A DNA stretch of 64,000 bases from an uncultured Roseburia sp. (GTDB lineage Bacteria; Bacillota; Clostridia; Lachnospirales; Lachnospiraceae): the NCBI GenBank assembly GCA_947652855.1, contig CANTEO010000002.1:1-64000 (forward strand), read 5' to 3'. This document shows positions 19,001-24,764 of the stretch, piece after piece (positions within the stretch are counted from its first letter, which is position 1; each line of letters opens with the position of its first letter). Both the position numbers and the translations under genes were made by a program. The notes beneath the pieces are model-generated. The model ran no database searches. It was given only the letters and a program-made list of their open reading frames with translations, and was not told the DNA's origin.

Positions 19001-19162
19001 GATGGGGATGGAGCATGCTTTGTCTGGAATGGGCGTCTCCGCCGCCGACTCCGAAAGCGCCGCAGAGGCAGGCATGGCAGGGAGCATCGTCACTGCCATT
19101 GCAAGGGACAAGCCTACGCCCAGGCACTTTTTCCATAGGTGTCTTTTGCTGAGTGGTTTCAT
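13055..19162 (-). CDS. Large secreted exo-alpha-sialidase (GH33) with carbohydrate-binding, FIVAR and LRR modules
   Basis: The 2,035-residue protein has a signal peptide (cleavage near PASA-ALS) and a GH33 domain at about 60-530. Visible catalytic features are FRIP (Arg79), Asp boxes at 114-121, 292-299 and 355-362 (SxDxGxTW), Glu380 in SENEIVEL, Arg396 and probably Arg463 completing the arginine triad, and nucleophile Tyr496 in FVYSSL; the acid/base Asp is probably Asp103. The enzyme would release terminal sialic acid from mucin-type glycans. The tail carries a duplicated trefoil-like/SPLPGYR unit (about 610-1055), a short Cys/His-rich module (about 1057-1100), FIVAR-type helical modules (about 1225-1350, 1722-1792 and 1815-1885), a LamG-like domain (1421-1581) with a beta module (1592-1695), and a lysine-rich LRR_5 C-terminus (1892-2035). 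No N-terminal CBM40, LPXTG or membrane anchor is visible. AAGGAGG precedes the start. Confidence 0.93.
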   Translation of the reverse strand: MKPLSKRHLWKKCLGVGLSLAMAVTMLPAMPASAALSESAAETPIPDKACSIPIPTDGSTRTEGQPFPKGAAGSDVFRIPAMITMQNGELLAIADARYTQPVDGNGLDTMVSISSDNGKTWDYGFPFFFPDSYRDAAGTTTAFIDPGLLEGPDGTIYVIADAFPTTYSIQNIGSRPGTGYVEIDGKDRLALTNDYSKVGTAPVDENDANYLYYVADFKDGFAPILKRADHSQTGYGVDEWYNLYSIDENGEYLDNLKQDQINNPDHKILQNVYYRDSLFHVYQTGYLWLITSKDHGRTWEHPRDIIPQVKKDDDRALLISPGCGLTAKDGTLVIGLYYHGKGENGSAEKASLMYSKDNGVTWQRTADIPNQENGVSFSSENEIVELEDGTLRMFFRNNTGKISYADFTKNDKGGYDVGSPVSIDACRVTSTCNVTAITYSKKINGKEAVLVACPEGPGANAGRANGRIFTLLVNEDKTMSLLHKFNVPRSEKDFVYSSLTELPDGSVSLLWEEGDRTALMWYDNFSIGQLAPGAKLEGEAGSSVINVTVKAGETETFINSDQATEVSSKEPHPDVASLKKDQKSSQVIEVPTFAHISDNADLATAFQTQTAAPTNLNLVASEFEFTSSGNKWHIYNEATKQYLTIAPGAESYFDTAAGDVAADLQDSGKFQLHCTYQKDGKDTEGYAVFWNPFSNYNRTSTNAGNGVYDFTLWEREGASSVTKDEPSAVSPLPGYRKADRIESGKKYLITTELNDRIILLYPENGNANQAKLIGDTSGCDPVTVIENTITVTGVGKGFTKASLDGTEYWITVTDDSTRIPTGETIQIPYMAGYDASSVEEEAAEIEELREDTAGMFDHTSDKAGSLDSFSQETNAEITLKDAEVTFTKDASDETKWNIKNKNDKYLAITTQTLFQADPEPISLPQAEGADTFRIHNSGNRHLMFYQQLMNMNVSGYTSGDSQFELTLWKKDATATDSPLPGYRRLANGDSPEENGVYLITYDFNDSIIVLYSKDNDGWGNNVTKLAYRMEKTLQVTPKKAGTITLTVDGKTYAYKVTDPSCKHTEGDTSLYNVAEADCGKEGFTGDTVCNACGQVIKEGTAIPAKEHHWEDAVTLQKLSDTQNGVSLTVCANNAFHQKKTTTYASIYAKCKEMFQNTPNDLSEENKSMYLSSAITEWQAAYDAGAALLKQPADKLTNALMTGCIEDFTKAGEEARQTREDLMKTLADALKEATPIKEAGKQEHYADATWNSFIRAYELASADLSQSSYIRVLTLSQNLTETISRLALQKNKLSLQTLYNEHKDKERQDYSNRTWAAFQTALQSAKRILDAETPTNKELQQAENALRDAVNGLKTTAQEKAETEITAPKVRLSAPSEGNYPKAANVILGDESSQHSNVILDRNGELSDLTKKDPDTEISIVNKDGIWGFNGEVNSDNSKYNVSGEDKSLAITCKLWLNTIPSSGTKEILAKGTQYSLQLKNGKLTLWMLYNGKYPTESVALDASEHTNKWLDIVIVINGNGKQRLYVNGSGSAGTSVAGLSSKPEPFTLCYRQEQDGDPFTKDIGYLADVKFYNCEDVSEGLTRDYEAIVNLLDAKTPAANITVSPYDEKTVWSSIGSDGSATVMDGTEKFAADTSYQATTTLTAHGDYVFPNSAAFRREVMENLNTGDNTALPTVTVSVDQKTLTIQTAYLVPSQTTPTDPSNPTPPDPSEPTVPTDLETALANLRQAIKDAKAIYSAGQGSYTDDTWEAFRDAYNKASNPVGISDAAEIQKLADGLDAARKNLKKDTAPPITGVDPDPKPPVTPVDPPTITIEEAKKEISTALESSKSFYNSGQGSYTKETWDAFVKAYEAASNPAPNLSAEELKNLADNLKSAVSNLKKAPAPTPSLKNGDFVETKGVRYVVINANAKTVTAAYGLNKKKLSKVTILDTVKINDVVCKVTEIKANAFKAFPKLSNVTIGANVTKINKQSFFNCKKLKTLTFKGKKAPSFKAKAFKGTNAKMKVNLPKKMSKKQKNSMKKKLKAAGVSKKATFK

Positions 19163-19373
19163 AAAAATCCTCCTTGTTTTGATTTGGATCGCGGGCGTCA
19201 GGAGTCCATATGCCTGAATGGGCCCTGGCAGGCGCCGCGGGAGACAAGGCCCCGTAGCTTTATGTAAGAATGGAGCCCTTTGTACACTGAGGGCATGCTT
19301 GGGGCATTTATCAAAGGGAATCTCTGGCCGTTTTACTGACTGAAGATCCCCTTTTTCTCATAAAATCAATTAT

Positions 19374-19401
19374 ATTTTACCATAAAATAAAAACATTTCA
19401 A
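19374..19401 (-). promoter_or_regulatory. Probable sialidase promoter
   Basis: On the minus strand TTGAAA (19401-19396) is followed after 16 bases by TAAAAT (19379-19374). That gives a leader of about 200 bases before the start at 19162. Inside the leader an imperfect hairpin joins AAAGGGAATCT and AGATCCCCTTT (plus strand about 19312-19356). No known riboswitch is recognised in the leader. Confidence 0.45.
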
Positions 19402-19439
19402 GACTTTCTTGTGAAGGATGCACAAAATGCGATATCTGC

Positions 19440-20105
19440 TTAGCAGCTCTTTGTGAAGAAATCTTCTAACAGGGGGAACAGCTTTTGGCTATGCACGACA
19501 TAGCTGGAATGGCTTTCGCCTGGCAGGATTTTGAGGGAGGCGTTTGGGATGGACGCGGCGATCCGTTTGGTCTCACTGCGCTTAATCAGGTCTTTTTCGC
19601 CGGCCAGCACCAGGGTAGGAATGGTGATGCCGGAAAGGTCTTTTTTTGTGATATGCGGCTCCTTTCGCATCATGCGGTACAGGGGATCTTTTCGCTTGGA
19701 GAAATGCAGCTTTAGTTTGGCCCTGTCGAAAAGCCGGAATCCCCGGGGCGTCATGTTCGCCCCGCCGACAGCGAGCGCGCTGAATAAAAAAGGACGCCTT
19801 GAGGCGGCCAACAGCCCAAGAATTCCGCCGTCGCTGAATCCAAAGAAAGCGGGCCTCGTCAGGTCAAGGGCCTGGATGAAGGAGGCGACGTCCTCCGCCA
19901 TGTCTAAGTAATGGTATTCCTCTGCCGCCGCGCTTAGGCCATGCCCACGGCTGTCCAATGCATAGACGGTGTGCGTTTGGGAAAGCTTTGGGATTAAAGC
20001 GTCAAAAATCTGAAGTGTCTCTCCATTTCCGTGCGCTAAGACTACGGGAGAGCCTTCCCCGGTTTTCTCATAGTAAATAATTTGCCCATTTAATTGAATA
20101 TACAT
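19440..20105 (-). CDS. Alpha/beta-fold hydrolase
   Basis: A complete 221-residue alpha/beta hydrolase. The oxyanion HGNG motif is near residue 26, the nucleophile elbow GFSDG contains the catalytic Ser near residue 94, the acid is probably the Asp of LAGEKDLI and the catalytic His is in GESHSSYV near the C-terminus. There is no signal peptide, so it is cytoplasmic. Such proteins are esterases, lipases or C-C hydrolases; the substrate cannot be read from sequence. It lies upstream of the sialidase on the same strand, separated by 277 bases with its own promoter region, so co-regulation is not implied. A sialate O-acetyl esterase role would be attractive from context, but no motif supports it. 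Confidence 0.8.
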   Translation of the reverse strand: MYIQLNGQIIYYEKTGEGSPVVLAHGNGETLQIFDALIPKLSQTHTVYALDSRGHGLSAAAEEYHYLDMAEDVASFIQALDLTRPAFFGFSDGGILGLLAASRRPFLFSALAVGGANMTPRGFRLFDRAKLKLHFSKRKDPLYRMMRKEPHITKKDLSGITIPTLVLAGEKDLIKRSETKRIAASIPNASLKILPGESHSSYVVHSQKLFPLLEDFFTKSC

Positions 20106-20247
20106 AGTTTGTTTTGCAGCCTTTCTTTGCTATAATAAAAAAGTATACCATATTTTGGCGGCGCCTTGAAGTTGAAAAAGGCAATATGCTGCAATAGCTG
20201 CAATAAAATAAGAAATAAAAAAGGCGAAGGCAGGGCAGGGGGTTGGC

Positions 20248-20679
20248 ATGGAGAAAAGAAAATATGAACTTTGGGAATTGGCGCAAGAGGCGCTCGCCGC
20301 CGTAGCGGCGCTTGTATTTGCGGGCCTGCAGGCATATTACGCCTGGTTTTATAAGAGCGGTGCCGTTACGCTTTTGTTTCATTTTTTGCCTGTGGTTTTG
20401 CTCTACGTGGGGCTGACGGTTCTGCAGGCTTTTCCGGAGCTGCTGAATGGAAGGGGGAGCGAGCCGCTAAGGGGGATGGTGCGCACATATGCCGTCCGTA
20501 TGGTAAGGAGCGGGAAGCTGCTGTTTATGGCGGGAATGCTGGTTCCCTCTGCCGCGGACGCGCTTGGGATCGAGATGGACGGAAGCGACAGCTTTTTTGT
20601 CATGGCAGGCATTTTGTTTACCGTCGCGTATTATCTGTTCCGCATTTATCAATATAATAAAAAGAAAAAGGGCAAATAA
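20248..20679 (+). CDS. Small integral membrane protein, unknown function
   Basis: A 143-residue protein with four predicted transmembrane segments (about 12-32, 38-58, 83-103 and 113-132) and a lysine-rich cytoplasmic C-terminus. GGGCAGGGGG precedes the ATG. The charged loop between the second and third helices carries EPLRGMVRTYAVRM. I do not recognise the family. It is transcribed divergently from the hydrolase, and its end abuts the terminator of the convergent cspA gene. Confidence 0.6.
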   Translation: MEKRKYELWELAQEALAAVAALVFAGLQAYYAWFYKSGAVTLLFHFLPVVLLYVGLTVLQAFPELLNGRGSEPLRGMVRTYAVRMVRSGKLLFMAGMLVPSAADALGIEMDGSDSFFVMAGILFTVAYYLFRIYQYNKKKKGK

Positions 20680-20682
20680 AAA

Positions 20683-20705
20683 CTGCCATGGATAATCCAT
20701 GGCAG
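20683..20705 (-). terminator. Terminator of cspA (possibly bidirectional)
   Basis: A perfect 10-bp stem CTGCCATGGA/TCCATGGCAG with a 3-base loop. On the minus strand it is followed by TTTTTATTT. It lies 143 bases past the cspA stop; nothing else is seen in 20706-20848. Confidence 0.7.
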
Positions 20706-20848
20706 ATTCCGTGACAGCGTATGGCAGCCTGACACATTTTGTTTAATCACTCCTGTTTCACTATCTTTAACCTAATAAAATACTGATATATTATGAGAAA
20801 GGTACGCTGAAAAGTTGCTGATTAATTAAACAGGTAAGAAGGAATGGA

Positions 20849-21052
20849 TTATCTTACCACGGTTACGTTGGTTGCTTGCGGTCCTTTTGCGCCGTCAATC
20901 ACGTCAAATTCAACAGTGGCCCCTTCTTCCAATGATTTGAAGCCTTCCATGTTGAGCCCTGAGTAATGAACGAATACATCGTTGCCGGATTCATCTGAGA
21001 TGAAGCCATAGCCCTTCTGATTATTGAACCATTTTACTGTACCTTTGTTCAT
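20849..21052 (-). CDS. cspA: Cold shock protein, single-stranded nucleic-acid chaperone
   Basis: The 67-residue protein is a standard one-domain Csp: [10 protein letters not shown] start, RNP1 motif KGYGFI, RNP2 motif VFVHY and a C-terminal [10 protein letters not shown]. Its OB-fold binds single-stranded RNA and DNA and melts RNA structure. Csp paralogues are not separable by eye, so the symbol is generic. It has its own terminator and is flanked upstream by the DUF5721 gene, 85 bases away. Confidence 0.95.
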   Translation of the reverse strand: MNKGTVKWFNNQKGYGFISDESGNDVFVHYSGLNMEGFKSLEEGATVEFDVIDGAKGPQATNVTVVR

Positions 21053-21137
21053 TGCAGTACCTCCAAAATAATATTGTGATGCATCTTAATGCACCCGCTT
21101 ACTATACCATATAATATACAAATTGTAAAGCAAATAC

Positions 21138-21641
21138 TCACAGTTCTTTGTAAGATATTCCATATCTATCCAAAAATAAGCGGATCAGGCGGTCCCATTC
21201 CCGATCTAACGTGTGGTCGGCAGGGAAGACGGCGTAGGAAATGCCTGTCGTTAAGGTGAGCGCCCCGTTTTGAAAGGTCAGGTTTAAAAAGATGCCCGTG
21301 ACGTCGTGCGCTGTGCAGCCGCTGCTTGACTTCGCCAGTGTGTTCGCCATGTTTTCCGGGGACAGCGTAAAGATGAATTTGAAACGGACGGGGGTATGCG
21401 TTCCACGGATGATCTGGTAGCAGATGGGGCGGAGCTTTGCATATGGCAGGATGCCGCATTCGGCCAGTCCGTTTTCCAAAAGCTCTTCCTTTTGATAAAA
21501 GGAAGGGGTGATGCGGCCGTTAATGGTGAACGTCGCGTCTTTTACGATTGCAGCCTCCGCCAGCAGGAAGTGGTCAAATGTTTCTGTGCATAGAAGCTGG
21601 TTCATGAATTTTTTTGTTTCCGTAAGCTTTAGCGCGATCAC
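21138..21641 (-). CDS. DUF5721-like conserved clostridial protein
   Basis: I start this at the GTG at 21641 (MIALKLTETKKFMNQLL), which has AAGAGGG at a good distance; an in-frame TTG at 21659 would add six residues. The 167-residue product matches the layout of DUF5721 proteins, found almost only in Lachnospiraceae and relatives: short N-terminal lead (IALKLT, MNQLL), central YxLRPICYQIIRGxxTP region and an FKFIFxLSPENM motif. Predicted soluble and cytoplasmic. No biochemical function is known for the family. It is divergent from the transglutaminase-like gene. Confidence 0.7.
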   Translation of the reverse strand: MIALKLTETKKFMNQLLCTETFDHFLLAEAAIVKDATFTINGRITPSFYQKEELLENGLAECGILPYAKLRPICYQIIRGTHTPVRFKFIFTLSPENMANTLAKSSSGCTAHDVTGIFLNLTFQNGALTLTTGISYAVFPADHTLDREWDRLIRLFLDRYGISYKEL

Positions 21642-21699
21642 TGAAATCCCTCTTTTCAAGTTGTTGTTTTCGGATTGCCACTATTTTATCACAAGTCCT

Positions 21700-21727
21700 T
21701 TGAAAAGTGCAAATAATGTAGTAAAAT
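21700..21727 (+). promoter_or_regulatory. Promoter of the transglutaminase-like lipoprotein gene
   Basis: TTGAAA (21700-21705), a 16-base spacer and TAAAAT (21722-21727), about 50 bases before the start codon. Confidence 0.5.
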
Positions 21728-21777
21728 GAGTTTGGCGCGGCGAATATGCGGCGTTTCAGATAGGCAGGGCATATGGC

Positions 21778-23055
21778 ATGGAGGGAAACGTGGGGAACAG
21801 GATAAAAACAGCGGCGGCGATGATGCTTCTTGCCGCTATGCTTGCGGGCTGCGGCTTATGCGCGGGCCAGGAAATGCATACGGCGGGGGCCGCCCAAGAG
21901 CAGCCGAAGCCGAAGAGAAAGGCGCGCCCTAAGAGGCGGCAGGCGGCGGAGCGCCAGGAAGAGGCAGCGGCGACAGAGCGTCAGGAAGAGACGGAGGCGG
22001 GGCGGCCGCCCACAGAGGAAGGGGAGGAGGGGAGCGAGCCGTTTGACAGGTCAAGCGCCCCTTATGTGGACAATTATGCATATGGCACGTTAGACGATGC
22101 CACAAAGCAGGTGTATGACGAGGTGCTGACAGCCATTTTAGGGCATCAGGAGGACGTAGAGGTGTCCACGCTGGATGTTTCGGCCTTGGAGGAGGCGTAT
22201 CGGGCGGTTTTTGCGGACTATGGCGGCCTGTTTTGGGTGTCAGGGTATGTCTATACCCAGTATACCAGGGACGGCGAGGCGGTCAGCATGAAATTTTCCC
22301 CCAAATATACGATGGACAGCGAGACGAGGGAGCGGCTTCAGAGCCAGATTGACGCGTCCGTGGATGAGCTTTTGGCGGGGGTTTCCATTACGGACTCAGA
22401 TTATGAGAAGGCAAAGTATGTGTTTGAAAACCTGATTTGGAATGTGGATTATGACGTGTCCGTGGAAAACGATCAAAATATCATCAGCGTCTTTTTGAGC
22501 CGGGCCACCGTCTGCCAGGGCTATGCCTGCGCGACGCAGTATCTGCTGCGCCTGCTTGGGATACAAAGCGCTGTGGTGTCTGGAAGGGCCAATGGGGAGG
22601 CCCATGCGTGGAATTTGGTGCGCCTGAACGGAAACTACTATTATATGGACGCTACTTGGGGGAATTCCAGGTATCGGGACGGCTCCAGCCAGATGGAGAA
22701 ATACGTCAATTATAATTATATGGCGGTGACGGAAGAGGAGATCAAAAAAACGCACAGCATTGACGTGGGGTTCGCGCTGCCGGATTGCGTCAGCATGGAG
22801 GAGAATTATTTTGTCAGGGAAGGGCGGTATTTTCAGGATTGGAGCCCGCAGGCCATAGGCGCTGTGATCGCGGACGCTTGGGACGCGGGCTTGGGCCAGG
22901 TTTCAATCAAGTTCGCCTCATTGGAATTATATGGGCGGGCGTTTGAGTATTTTGTCACGGAGCAGCATATTACAGATTATTGTGAAGCGATTTCTTCTAT
23001 ATTTTATTTAGAAGACACGGATTTGCGCGTGCTGACCTTTTCGCTTAGGGAATGA
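21778..23055 (+). CDS. Transglutaminase-like (cysteine protease fold) lipoprotein
   Basis: A 425-residue protein with a lipoprotein signal ending LLAAMLAGC, then an acidic, Lys/Arg/Gln-rich disordered stretch (about 35-95). The catalytic core follows: Cys246 in TVCQGYA, His276 in EAHAWN and Asp291 in MDATWGN, the triad of the bacterial transglutaminase-like superfamily. These extracellular domains usually act as proteases or peptide ligases on the cell surface rather than true cross-linkers. The start could instead be the GTG at 21790, closer to GGAGGG; both give the same mature lipoprotein. It is monocistronic, with its own promoter, and ends shortly before the SCIFF promoter. Confidence 0.85.
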   Translation: MEGNVGNRIKTAAAMMLLAAMLAGCGLCAGQEMHTAGAAQEQPKPKRKARPKRRQAAERQEEAAATERQEETEAGRPPTEEGEEGSEPFDRSSAPYVDNYAYGTLDDATKQVYDEVLTAILGHQEDVEVSTLDVSALEEAYRAVFADYGGLFWVSGYVYTQYTRDGEAVSMKFSPKYTMDSETRERLQSQIDASVDELLAGVSITDSDYEKAKYVFENLIWNVDYDVSVENDQNIISVFLSRATVCQGYACATQYLLRLLGIQSAVVSGRANGEAHAWNLVRLNGNYYYMDATWGNSRYRDGSSQMEKYVNYNYMAVTEEEIKKTHSIDVGFALPDCVSMEENYFVREGRYFQDWSPQAIGAVIADAWDAGLGQVSIKFASLELYGRAFEYFVTEQHITDYCEAISSIFYLEDTDLRVLTFSLRE

Positions 23056-23084
23056 AAAAAGGTCTTTTCATATGCAAAAGCTTG

Positions 23085-23093
23085 TGTTATAAT
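23085..23093 (+). promoter_or_regulatory. Extended -10 promoter of the SCIFF-maturase-secDF operon
   Basis: TGT followed by a perfect TATAAT (23088-23093) forms an extended -10 element; the -35 region is weak. The SCIFF start is about 55 bases downstream behind AAAAGGAGA. Confidence 0.5.
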
Positions 23094-23148
23094 ACATTCC
23101 GAATATAAGCCTGGGGTTGATCCGGCAAGAAGAAAAGGAGAAGTTGCA

Positions 23149-23292
23149 ATGAAGCACATCAAGACGTTAAACACAAAAAGATTACGGAACACAATCAAAA
23201 AAGGCGGCTGCGGCGAATGCCAGACATCCTGCCAGTCTGCTTGCAAGACATCCTGCACGGTTGGCAATCAGACTTGTGAGAACAGCAAGTAG
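23149..23292 (+). CDS. SCIFF ranthipeptide precursor (six cysteines in forty-five residues)
   Basis: This 47-residue gene encodes MKHIKTLNTKRLRNTIKKGG followed by a cysteine-rich core with six Cys at 21, 24, 28, 32, 36 and 43. The N-terminal leader (KHIKTLN) and the spacing match the SCIFF family, which is nearly universal in Clostridia. In a characterised SCIFF the maturase makes a thioether between Cys32 and Thr37; both residues are present here at those positions. It is translated from a strong AAAAGGAGA site and lies 96 bases upstream of the radical SAM maturase, with a hairpin between them. The mature role is not settled; quorum or redox signalling has been proposed for related ranthipeptides. 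Confidence 0.95.
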   Translation: MKHIKTLNTKRLRNTIKKGGCGECQTSCQSACKTSCTVGNQTCENSK

Positions 23293-23327
23293 AAAAGGCT
23301 GCCATCGTAATTACATAAGGATAGAAC

Positions 23328-23358
23328 GGCCGCGCGCGAAAAGCGCGGTCATTTGTTT
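23328..23358 (+). terminator. Hairpin between the SCIFF gene and its maturase (possible attenuator)
   Basis: GGCCGCGC (23328-23335) pairs with GCGCGGTC (23343-23350) around a 7-base loop and is followed by ATTTGTTTT. A leaky terminator here would give much more peptide than maturase mRNA, or the hairpin may stabilise the peptide message. Confidence 0.55.
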
Positions 23359-23388
23359 TGAATAGGGAGAAAGGGAGGAAATATTATA

Positions 23389-24759
23389 GTGGTCCATCAG
23401 TACAAAAGCAATGGCTATAATATTGTCCTGGATGTGGGCAGCGGCGCGGTCCATGTGGTGGACGACGCGGCATATGACGTGATCGCATTATGGGAGACGC
23501 ATACGAGGGATGAGGCGATCCGGCTTTTAGAGCCGCGTTATGGCAGTCAGGCGGTAAGGGAGGCGGTGGAAGAGGCGCTTTTGCTGGAAAGGGAAGGGAG
23601 CCTTTTTACGCCGGATGAATATGAGGGCTATATGAAGGAGTTTGAGAAGCGCCCGGTGGCCGTAAAGGCGCTGTGCCTCCACATTGCCCATGACTGTAAT
23701 TTAAAGTGCCGTTACTGCTTTGCGGAAGAAGGCGAGTACCATGGCAGGCGCGCCCTTATGCCATTTGAAGTGGGTAAGGCCGCTCTGGATTTTCTGATTG
23801 CCAATTCCGGGAGCCGCAGGAATCTGGAAGTGGATTTCTTTGGAGGGGAGCCGACGCTTAATTTTCAGGTGGTGAAGGAGCTGGTGGCGTATGGCAGAGA
23901 GCAGGAGAAGCTTCACGATAAGAATTTCCGGTTTACGCTGACGACGAACGGCGTCCTTCTCAATGAAGAGGTCATAGAGTTCGCCAATCAGGAAATGGCG
24001 AATGTCGTCCTAAGCATTGACGGGCGAAAAGAGGTCAATGACAAGATGCGCCCGTTTGCGGGCGGAGGCGGGAGCTATGACGTCATCGTCCCGAAGTTTC
24101 AGCGGCTTGCGGAAAGCAGGGGACAGAAAGGCTACTATGTGAGAGGCACCTATACGCATCATAACCTGGATTTCTCCAAGGATGTCCTGCATCTTGCCGA
24201 CCTTGGCTTTCAGCAGATTTCGGTTGAGCCGGTGGTGGCTCAGGAGACAGACAGCTATGCCATCCGCAAGGAGGATTTGCCCATATTGTGCCAGGAATAT
24301 GACAGGCTGGCGGAGGAGATGGCGCGGCGCAGGAAAAACGGGAACGGCTTTCAGTTTTTCCATTTTATGATTGACCTGGAGGGAGGCCCGTGCGTGGCGA
24401 AGCGCTTAAGCGGCTGCGGGTCGGGGACGGAATACCTGGCGGTGACGCCTTGGGGAGATCTGTACCCATGCCACCAATTTGTGGGCAATGAGGCGTTTCT
24501 GATGGGAAACGTAAAAGAAGGCGTCACGAACGAAGCGCTTCGGGACAAGTTTAAAGGCTGCAACGTCTATGCAAAAGAAAGCTGCCGGGACTGCTTTGCA
24601 AAATTTTATTGCAGCGGCGGCTGCGCGGCGAATGCGTACCATTTTCAGGGCGACATTACGGGCGCCTATGAGATTGGCTGCATCCTGCAGAAGAAACGGG
24701 TTGAATGCGCGATCATGCTAAAAGTGGCGGAAGCGTTTGACGCGGAGAAAGGAAGGTAG
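23389..24759 (+). CDS. SCIFF radical SAM maturase (thioether-forming, SPASM domain)
   Basis: The 456-residue enzyme starts at a GTG behind GGGAGG and has an N-terminal peptide-recognition (RRE-like) region (about 1-90). The radical SAM cluster motif is Cys103, Cys107 and Cys110 (CNLKCRYC). The C-terminal SPASM region (about 345-450) is rich in cysteines, including CGSGTEYLAV, YPCHQF, CRDCFAKFYCSGGC and EIGC, for auxiliary 4Fe-4S clusters. It uses S-adenosylmethionine to join Cys sulfur to a Thr carbon in the SCIFF peptide encoded just upstream. Length and motif order match the family. It sits 5 bases ahead of secDF, so the three genes form an operon. Confidence 0.95.
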   Translation: MVHQYKSNGYNIVLDVGSGAVHVVDDAAYDVIALWETHTRDEAIRLLEPRYGSQAVREAVEEALLLEREGSLFTPDEYEGYMKEFEKRPVAVKALCLHIAHDCNLKCRYCFAEEGEYHGRRALMPFEVGKAALDFLIANSGSRRNLEVDFFGGEPTLNFQVVKELVAYGREQEKLHDKNFRFTLTTNGVLLNEEVIEFANQEMANVVLSIDGRKEVNDKMRPFAGGGGSYDVIVPKFQRLAESRGQKGYYVRGTYTHHNLDFSKDVLHLADLGFQQISVEPVVAQETDSYAIRKEDLPILCQEYDRLAEEMARRRKNGNGFQFFHFMIDLEGGPCVAKRLSGCGSGTEYLAVTPWGDLYPCHQFVGNEAFLMGNVKEGVTNEALRDKFKGCNVYAKESCRDCFAKFYCSGGCAANAYHFQGDITGAYEIGCILQKKRVECAIMLKVAEAFDAEKGR

Positions 24760-24764
24760 AAAAA

